Positions 1-4,569 of a stretch of DNA of 7,389 bases are shown piece after piece. The DNA comes from Lachnospiraceae bacterium (GTDB lineage: Bacteria > Bacillota_A > Clostridia > Lachnospirales > Lachnospiraceae): assembly GCA_017960415.1 (NCBI GenBank), contig JAGCZE010000191.1, forward strand, positions 1 through 7,389, in the 5' to 3' direction. Position 1 is the first letter of the stretch. The number at the start of each line of letters is the position of its first letter. Below the pieces are notes generated by a model that ran no database searches, was not told the origin of the DNA, and saw nothing but the letters and a program-made list of their open reading frames with translations. Made by a program: the position numbers and the translations under genes.

Positions 1-1
1 C

Positions 2-721
2 AAGATCGGTGACGGCAAGGTTGTTAACCTTCTGCGCTGTGCATGGGCCGGCAGCCAGAAATACGGCAATGTGGTATGGTCGGGTGATGTTCCTTCAACC
101 TTCGAAGCATTTTACGACCAGCTGCAGTGCGGTCTGAACATGGGTCTGGCAGGTATTCCCTGGTGGACCACCGATATCGGCGGATTTATGACCGATGATG
201 TCAATGATCCCGATTTCAGGCAGCTGCTGATCCGCTGGTACCAGTTCGCCGTTTATTCGGCAGTTCTGCGTATGCACGGAGACAGAGGACCTTACAATAT
301 TCCTCCGCTGGACGACCGTGACTGGGGCGGCGGATATCTTCATACCGGTCAGCCCAACGAACTTTGGAGCTACGGTGAGGACAATTTTAAGATCATGAAG
401 AAGTATTATGACATCCGGATTGAGCTTCATGATTATATCAAGAGTTTGTATAAAGAAGCGTCTGAGAATGGGTCTCCACTCATTAGAACAATGTTCTATG
501 AGTTCCCGTCGGATGAAAAGTGCTGGGAAATCCAGGATCAGTACATGTTTGGATCAAAATATCTCGTTGCACCGATCTTTAAACTCAATTGTTTCGAACG
601 TGACGTATATCTTCCTGCAGGAAAGTGGAAACTGACCAGCACGGGAGAGGTATTTGAGGGAGGTAGGACAGTAAAAGTCGACGCTCCGATTGAATATACG
701 CCGGTATTTGAGATTGTTTAA
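2..721 (+). CDS. GH31 family alpha-glycosidase (alpha-xylosidase-like), C-terminal part, 5' end outside window
   Basis: The reading frame is open from position 2 to the TAA at 719-721, giving about 239 residues with the gene's start off the left edge. What is seen: the GH31 block AWAGSQ, then WSGD at 77-88. By family knowledge its Asp (codon 86-88) is the general acid/base. Next come GLNMGL, WWTTDIGGF and RMHGDR, all late barrel-strand motifs of GH31, then NELWSYGE, and a beta-rich tail (YMFGSKYLVAPIF, VYLPAGKW, GEVFEGG) typical of the domains after the barrel. The catalytic nucleophile lies upstream and cannot be checked. The WSGD/TTDIGGF combination resembles alpha-xylosidases such as the Cellvibrio Xyl31A type more than E. 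coli YicI, which fits the xylan context. Alpha-glucosidase remains possible. An intrinsic terminator follows 16 bases after the stop, so this gene ends its own transcript. GC content drops after about position 360. Confidence 0.93.
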   Translation, partial: KIGDGKVVNLLRCAWAGSQKYGNVVWSGDVPSTFEAFYDQLQCGLNMGLAGIPWWTTDIGGFMTDDVNDPDFRQLLIRWYQFAVYSAVLRMHGDRGPYNIPPLDDRDWGGGYLHTGQPNELWSYGEDNFKIMKKYYDIRIELHDYIKSLYKEASENGSPLIRTMFYEFPSDEKCWEIQDQYMFGSKYLVAPIFKLNCFERDVYLPAGKWKLTSTGEVFEGGRTVKVDAPIEYTPVFEIV

Positions 722-737
722 AATTTCCATTTTTTGA

Positions 738-771
738 GTCACCAAGGGGAAGCCCCTTTGGTGACTTTTTT
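738..771 (+). terminator. Rho-independent terminator after the GH31 gene
   Basis: GTCACCAA pairs with TTGGTGAC and GGGG with CCCC, with one bulged T and a 3-base loop (AAG). The stem is followed directly by a run of six T (766-771). It lies 16 bases past the GH31 stop codon and separates that transcript from the xylanase unit. Confidence 0.93.
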
Positions 772-864
772 AGATATCGGAGATTGTATCAAGCAAATAA
801 AAAGTAGATATATGTCAATATTCGACTACTATTTTCAAATGATGTGTGATAAAATGTCGCAGGT

Positions 865-893
865 AATTCTGCGCTTTGAAAAAAAGCGTAATT
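865..893 (+). promoter_or_regulatory. Imperfect dyad covering the -35 box, possible operator
   Basis: CGCTTT (872-877) and AAAGCG (883-888) form a perfect 6-base inverted repeat around five bases. It is flanked by AATT at 865-868 and 890-893, offset by two bases. The -35 box lies inside the dyad, which suits a repressor-binding site. No T-run follows, so it is not an intrinsic terminator. The regulator is unknown. Confidence 0.35.
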
Positions 894-903
894 ATGTTAA
901 AAT
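876..903 (+). promoter_or_regulatory. Predicted sigma-A promoter of the xylanase unit
   Basis: The -35 box TTGAAA (876-881) is separated by 16 bases from the -10 box TAAAAT (898-903). The -10 is preceded by TG at 895-896, an extended -10 arrangement. Transcription would start near 910, about 33 bases before the xylanase ATG. A second extended -10-like element (TG then TAAAAT, 847-855) lies upstream but has no good -35 partner. Confidence 0.65.
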
Positions 904-905
904 AT

Positions 906-925
906 AGGCAACGTGATGGTTGCTT
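906..925 (+). promoter_or_regulatory. Inverted repeat at the predicted transcription start, possible operator
   Basis: AGGCAAC (906-912) and GTTGCTT (919-925) pair over seven positions, one of them G:T, around GTGATG. The repeat spans the predicted start site near 910 and ends 3 bases before the GGAGG at 929-933. It could act as a DNA operator. If transcription starts further upstream, it could be a leader hairpin next to the ribosome binding site. Confidence 0.35.
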
Positions 926-942
926 AATGGAGGTCAGATTTA

Positions 943-3063
943 ATGAAAAGTTTTGTTAAGAGGGCATTGGCGCTGCTTTTATGTGCTGTGCTTGTTATTT
1001 CGACAGTAGGTGTGACCGGATGCAATGGGGTATTTGCGAAGACAGAGCCGCCCTACGTTGAAAGTGAGGATTTTGTCGGATTAAAAGACGCATTTGCGGA
1101 CTATTTCAAGATAGGTGTGGCAATGCCTGCCAGCGGAAGCTGGTATCACTCCACAGGAACCCGTACACAGACTGTTCTCGGCGTGTTCAACAGTCTTACT
1201 ACCGAGAATGAATTCAAGCCCGACACCAATTTCAATTCGAGTTCGGATACCCTGTACAGGGCGGGAACTTCGGGCGACGCGATCTTAAAATTCTGCGACG
1301 CCAACGGCATCAAGATGCGTTATCACGTGCTGGTATGGCATTCGCAGATCAATGCATCGATCTTCGGCAAGGATTTCAAGGCTACATCTGCAGGTAAGGC
1401 AACAACGAATGCCAATTCAAATCTCGACGCTGACTGCCTCGTTGACCGCGATACGCTGCTCGAGAGGCTTAAAACCTATATTTACGGCGCAATGGAATAT
1501 GTATTTTCCAACGGCTATGCTGACACGGTATACGCATTCGATGTCGTAAATGAGGCCGTTGACGAGGGTAAGGATGACGGACTGCGCCGCAGCTACTGGT
1601 ACAAGATCATCGGACCCGATTTTCTGTATTTTGCATTTTTGTATGCAAGGGAAGCTGAGTTGACCTATGCAAAGCAGTATGCGGCCGATTACGGACTGGA
1701 TCCGGACGGCGATCTTTCATCGATCACGCCCAAGCTGTTTTACAATGATTACAATGAGTGGTTCCCCGCGAGAGTAAACATCATTATCGATTTTACGACC
1801 AAACGTGTATACAATGAGAATCAGAGCGTTGTGAAGTCATTTGCGATCAAAGAGGGCGGCGACGGCACGATGCTCGGCGACGGACTGATCGACGGAATCG
1901 GTATGCAGGGACATCTGAGCGATACACAGAATATCGATCAGTATATCACCGCACTTGAGAAGTATAATGCCGCAGTGGGCGAGGTTCAGATAACCGAGCT
2001 GGATGTCGGATGTACCCACCACGACGAGAACCGCTGGTATTATCAGGCGAAGTTCTATTATGATCTTTTCTCGAGGCTGGTTGCGGCGAAGGAATCGGGC
2101 GTGAATCTGTCTTCCGTAACACTGTGGGGTCTGTCTGATGAGATGACCTGGCGCAGCGGCGACGATCCACTGGTATTGAACGGTGATCTGTCGAAGAAAC
2201 CCGCATATGATGCAATGCTGCTGGCGGCGGCCAAGAAGGACTTTACGCTGACTCTTGCCGATACGATGAAGGATATGGCGGATATCGAGGTTGATTTTGA
2301 GCCTTACAAGGAAGGTTCATCAACCGTATTTTACAAGCCTGAGATGGGCGGATTCTATCCTAGAGGTTCGGGACACCAGCCGAAGCTGGAAATGGCGCCC
2401 CGCGTAAATCATACACCCGATGCGTTTATAGGCTATTCGGTAGTCTGCGAGCGTGCCGAGCAGGATGCGACCATGATGATGGAAGCATCGAGATTCTCCG
2501 GTAAGAATGTGACATTTACGGCCTATGTGAAGACTACCGACAGCGTGGTAAGGATCGGCCTTGAGACCGGTGAGACGATCCCGCTGAAGGAGGTTGCTGC
2601 AGGCGATGACGAGTGGCATGTGATCTCGTTGAATTTTGACATCCCTGCGGGGCTCAATTCGGTTTATGTTTATTTTGAAACCGATGGTAATGCAGACCTG
2701 TATGTTGATGATGTGTCAATGATCTACACACGTGACGGTGAGGAGCCCGCTCCGGTTGTGACTGAGGAAGGTTCAGGGGCTTCTGAGGCAGGACAGTCCG
2801 AAAGCACTTCGGAGAATGATAATAAATCGGAAGCAGGTACCCGGAACAACGAAACTTCGAATGAAAATGCTTCGGGAAATGCTTCGGGAAATGCTTCGGA
2901 GACAGGTACATCCAACGGCGAGGCATCGGGACAGAACGGTTCCGATCAGTCTTCATCGGAAAACAGCAAATCGATAACCAAAGGCGCGATTGCTATCGCA
3001 ATAGTAGCCGTGCTTGCCGGAGTTGTGGTTTATTTCCTGAAGAGGAGAGAGAAGAAAGCTTGA
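943..3063 (+). CDS. GH10 endo-1,4-beta-xylanase, lipoprotein signal, C-terminal CBM-like domain and membrane anchor
   Basis: A 706-residue secreted enzyme that cuts internal beta-1,4-xylosyl bonds of xylan at the cell surface. Start: ATG with GGAGG at 929-933, 9 bases upstream. Residues 1-27 form a lipoprotein signal peptide with lipobox VTGC (Cys27). The GH10 barrel covers about 45-430: TTENEFK (Glu88, Asn89, Lys92, substrate contacts), RYHVLVWHSQ (126-135), FDVVNE with acid/base Glu204, MQGHLS (His324), ITELDV with nucleophile Glu352, and LWGLSDEMTW (394-403). The two catalytic Glu are 148 residues apart, somewhat long for the family, with added sequence around 240-262. Residues about 447-595 look like a CBM4/9/22-type beta-sandwich ending in LYVDDVSM. 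A Ser/Gly/Asn/Glu-rich linker follows (about 600-677), then a hydrophobic helix (680-698) and the basic tail KRREKKA. Having both an N-terminal lipid anchor and a C-terminal helix is unusual. The gene overlaps the next one by four bases. Confidence 0.95.
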   Translation: MKSFVKRALALLLCAVLVISTVGVTGCNGVFAKTEPPYVESEDFVGLKDAFADYFKIGVAMPASGSWYHSTGTRTQTVLGVFNSLTTENEFKPDTNFNSSSDTLYRAGTSGDAILKFCDANGIKMRYHVLVWHSQINASIFGKDFKATSAGKATTNANSNLDADCLVDRDTLLERLKTYIYGAMEYVFSNGYADTVYAFDVVNEAVDEGKDDGLRRSYWYKIIGPDFLYFAFLYAREAELTYAKQYAADYGLDPDGDLSSITPKLFYNDYNEWFPARVNIIIDFTTKRVYNENQSVVKSFAIKEGGDGTMLGDGLIDGIGMQGHLSDTQNIDQYITALEKYNAAVGEVQITELDVGCTHHDENRWYYQAKFYYDLFSRLVAAKESGVNLSSVTLWGLSDEMTWRSGDDPLVLNGDLSKKPAYDAMLLAAAKKDFTLTLADTMKDMADIEVDFEPYKEGSSTVFYKPEMGGFYPRGSGHQPKLEMAPRVNHTPDAFIGYSVVCERAEQDATMMMEASRFSGKNVTFTAYVKTTDSVVRIGLETGETIPLKEVAAGDDEWHVISLNFDIPAGLNSVYVYFETDGNADLYVDDVSMIYTRDGEEPAPVVTEEGSGASEAGQSESTSENDNKSEAGTRNNETSNENASGNASGNASETGTSNGEASGQNGSDQSSSENSKSITKGAIAIAIVAVLAGVVVYFLKRREKKA
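2866..2901 (+). repeat. Three tandem 12-base units in the xylanase linker
   Basis: The unit AATGCTTCGGGA occurs at 2866-2877 and 2878-2889, and a third copy at 2890-2901 differs only in its last two bases. It encodes NASG, NASG, NASE. This is an in-frame minisatellite in the low-complexity linker before the membrane helix; copy number may vary between strains and change the length of the surface stalk. Confidence 0.85.
2926..2945 (+). repeat. Copy 1 of a 19/20 direct repeat bridging the xylanase/metallo-hydrolase junction
   Basis: This 20-base segment in the xylanase linker encodes SGQNGS. It matches 3132-3151 in the next gene at 19 of 20 bases; the sole difference is T to G at the fifteenth base. 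Both copies are read in the same codon phase of their own genes. Confidence 0.85.
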
Positions 3064-4073
3064 GAAAGATTCTTATATGTATTTTGATTGCAGTCCTGCT
3101 GGTGGCTGTGGCAGGCTGCATGACCGGCTGTTCGGGACAGAACGGGTCCGAAAACGGGCAGAATGCTGCCGGAAATACCGGGGATGGGCAGAACGGTAAC
3201 GGTAATGCCGGAAACGGTCAGAACGGTGATGGTTCAAACGGTAACCCGAATGCGTCCGGAAACGGCGGTTCGGCCGGGAGTGATGCTTCGGGCTGTACCA
3301 TTACAACATTTGACGTCGGGAAGGGCGATGCGATACTTATCAGTTCCGGCAGCGTCAACATCCTGATCGACACAGGTGAAGAGGATGACGGTGAGTATAT
3401 ATGCAGCAGACTGAAAGAAAAAGGCGTTTCGAAACTTGATCTGCTGCTGATCACTCATTTTGACAAGGACCATGTCGGCGGAGCTCCGCAGATTTTGCAG
3501 GAAATAAGCGTTGACAAGGTATACTATCCTGATTATGCCAATACCAAAGATGTATTTTTAAACTTCAAGCGTGCGATCTCGGACCGGGGCAGCGAAGGAA
3601 AGTTGACCGCGGTCACAGAGTTCAGTTCAGGCGATCTGAGACTCATGATATATCCCGAGGAAAATGTTAAGGCTCTCAGAGCCAAAAGCGATGATTTTGA
3701 CAATGATATGTCCCTTGTAAGCATGCTTTATTACAAGGATTACCGTTTCTTCTTCGCAGGAGACATAGAAAAGGAGAGAACGACGGAACTGCTCGAAAGC
3801 GCAGAAAGCAGCAACGATAGCAGCGTCGCCCCCCAGCTTGACTGTGACTGGATCAAGATGCCTCATCACGGCAGGTACAATAAGAAGATAAAAGCCCTGC
3901 TTGATGCCTGCAGTCCCGCTTATGCGGTCATTACCGACTCGGAGGATGCGGTGGCTGAGACGGATACGCAGGTTGAGCTGATCAAACGCAAAATCACGTC
4001 ATTTTCCACACGCAACGACGAAATCGTAACAACCGTGGATGATGAAGGGCTGAAGGTAGAGTACGCGGAGTAA
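3060..4073 (+). CDS. ComEC/Rec2-like metallo-beta-lactamase-fold lipoprotein
   Basis: A 337-residue predicted extracellular lipoprotein. It starts at a TTG (3060-3062) overlapping the xylanase stop as TTGA, with GAGGAG at 3042-3047, so translation is probably coupled. The signal peptide has two consecutive lipoboxes, VAGC (Cys20) and MTGC (Cys24). Residues 25-78 are an Asn/Gly-rich stalk. The metallo-hydrolase domain follows: FDVGKGDA (84-91), LIDTG (102-106), the metal motif HFDKDH (133-138), NDMSLV (215-220), FFAGDIE (231-237) and MPHHG (267-271). The H-x-D-x-D-H form and the FDVGxGD and NDxSLV motifs match the C-terminal hydrolase domain of competence protein ComEC rather than true beta-lactamases. 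None of ComEC's membrane channel is present. By family a metal-dependent phosphodiesterase or nuclease activity is plausible, but the substrate is unknown. No strong terminator follows. Confidence 0.9.
   Translation: MRKILICILIAVLLVAVAGCMTGCSGQNGSENGQNAAGNTGDGQNGNGNAGNGQNGDGSNGNPNASGNGGSAGSDASGCTITTFDVGKGDAILISSGSVNILIDTGEEDDGEYICSRLKEKGVSKLDLLLITHFDKDHVGGAPQILQEISVDKVYYPDYANTKDVFLNFKRAISDRGSEGKLTAVTEFSSGDLRLMIYPEENVKALRAKSDDFDNDMSLVSMLYYKDYRFFFAGDIEKERTTELLESAESSNDSSVAPQLDCDWIKMPHHGRYNKKIKALLDACSPAYAVITDSEDAVAETDTQVELIKRKITSFSTRNDEIVTTVDDEGLKVEYAE
3132..3151 (+). repeat. Copy 2 of the 19/20 direct repeat, in the metallo-hydrolase linker
   Basis: Matches 2926-2945 at 19 of 20 bases and encodes the same SGQNGS peptide directly after the second lipobox Cys. 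The copies are 206 bases apart. Loss of the DNA between them would join the two genes in frame. Confidence 0.85.
3135..3293 (+). repeat. Degenerate Asn/Gly/Gln repeats encoding the lipoprotein stalk
   Basis: Recurring GGNCAGAACGG-like units encode imperfect repeats such as GNGQNGDG between the lipobox and the hydrolase domain (residues about 26-78). This is a flexible, low-complexity spacer, expected to hold the domain away from the membrane. Confidence 0.8.
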
Positions 4074-4077
4074 GGGG

Positions 4078-4101
4078 CCGGCAGGGAACGACAGGTGCCG
4101 G
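4078..4101 (+). other. Stem-loop just after the metallo-hydrolase stop codon
   Basis: CCGGCA (4078-4083) pairs with TGCCGG (4096-4101) around a 12-base loop, starting 4 bases past the stop. No T-run follows, so it is at best a weak or factor-assisted terminator, or an RNA end-stabilising structure. The rest of the 114-base gap between the convergent genes shows no gene. Confidence 0.3.
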
Positions 4102-4173
4102 ACAGAGTACAAAAAATGTCGTAATGAAGGGCAGTTGCTGAACAGGCAGATAGTAATGACGCAAGCATATGGT

Positions 4174-4187
4174 GCCTGATTGCAGGC
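4174..4187 (-). other. Short hairpin directly after the small membrane protein gene
   Basis: GCCTG and CAGGC pair around a 4-base loop immediately next to the minus-strand stop codon. It sits where a terminator would be expected, but no T-run follows on the minus strand, so its function is uncertain. Confidence 0.3.
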
Positions 4188-4379
4188 TCAGTTCAGGATC
4201 GCACTGAATCCGAAGAATATGATTCCTGCGCCGATCGCGGCTAGCCCCAGTTCACCGCCTGCAAGCATGCAAACGGTCCAGATTGCGGTTGCGGCAAGCT
4301 TGAAAACGATGCCGAATACCTTGCCGGTGGTCTTAAGGATCCTGAAAATATTGATCAGATAAAGATTTGAATGTTTCAT
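4188..4379 (-). CDS. Small two-helix membrane protein of unknown function (63 residues)
   Basis: I do not recognise a family. The ATG at 4377-4379 is preceded by a perfect GGAGGT at the ideal 7-base spacing, which makes this the likely start rather than an in-frame ATG further upstream. The protein has a basic N-terminus (MKHSNL...RILKTTGK, residues 1-20), then a hydrophobic helix at about 21-40, a tight GGEL turn (41-44) and a second glycine/alanine-rich hydrophobic segment at about 45-62, which suggests a membrane hairpin. It has no lipobox or cleavage site. A TATAAA at 4428-4433 on the minus strand may be its -10 box, but no good -35 partner is seen. It is transcribed away from the GH127/146 gene and towards the lipoprotein gene. 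A small regulatory subunit or a toxin-like hydrophobic peptide are possibilities that nothing here decides. Confidence 0.7.
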   Translation of the reverse strand: MKHSNLYLINIFRILKTTGKVFGIVFKLAATAIWTVCMLAGGELGLAAIGAGIIFFGFSAILN

Positions 4380-4386
4380 TGTTTGT

Positions 4387-4392
4387 ACCTCC
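4387..4392 (-). promoter_or_regulatory. Ribosome binding site fixing the small membrane protein start
   Basis: GGAGGT on the minus strand, 7 bases before the ATG at 4377-4379. The upstream in-frame ATG at 4461-4463 has no comparable site. Confidence 0.85.
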
Positions 4393-4474
4393 GTTGCTGC
4401 AAATTTCCTGTAAATGACCGGAATAAATTTATAAAGGAGTTTATTTCTTTTTCTTACAGGCATATATTAACAGA

Positions 4475-4500
4475 GATAAAGTCCTAAAATATGGACTATC
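4475..4500. promoter_or_regulatory. Dyad in the divergent control region, possible operator
   Basis: AGTCC (4480-4484) and GGACT (4493-4497) form an inverted repeat around TAAAATAT. Flanking GATA (4475-4478) and TATC (4497-4500) extend the symmetry with a 2-base offset. It lies between the small membrane protein and the GH127/146 gene, near weak promoter-like boxes for the plus strand (TTAACA at 4467-4472). A repressor or activator site serving one or both genes is plausible. Confidence 0.35.
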
Positions 4501-4556
4501 GGAACAGAGAGATCACACTTTGGGTATTTTCGTTTGGCGGATCATGATATGATCGG

Positions 4557-4563
4557 AAAGGAG
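4557..4563 (+). promoter_or_regulatory. Ribosome binding site fixing the GH127/146 start
   Basis: AAAGGAG sits 6 bases before the ATG at 4570-4572. The in-frame TTG at 4534 and ATG at 4549 have no comparable site, so the protein probably begins MSGFSTFG. Confidence 0.85.
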
Positions 4564-4569
4564 CAAAGC

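Noticed and set aside
2866..2901. Tandem repeat as a CRISPR-like array
   Set aside because: Units are 12 bases with no spacers and encode in-frame NASG linker repeats.
3060..4073. Metallo-beta-lactamase fold as an antibiotic-resistance enzyme
   Set aside because: The H-x-D-x-D-H motif and FDVGxGD, NDxSLV and PHHG blocks are those of ComEC-like proteins, not of beta-lactamases.
4078..4101. Stem-loop as an intrinsic terminator of the xylanase unit
   Set aside because: A 6-base stem with a 12-base loop and no following T-run does not meet the usual pattern; kept only as a structure.
4180..4362. 60-codon plus-strand frame opposite the small membrane protein
   Set aside because: No ribosome binding site, and its sequence looks like the antisense shadow of the minus-strand gene.
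4380..4463. N-terminal extension of the small membrane protein to an ATG at 4461-4463 (91 residues)
   Set aside because: No ribosome binding site precedes that ATG, while the ATG at 4377-4379 has a perfect GGAGGT at 7 bases.
4534..4569. Longer GH127/146 start at TTG 4534 or ATG 4549
   Set aside because: AAAGGAG lies 6 bases before ATG 4570, and the extra residues match nothing typical of the family.
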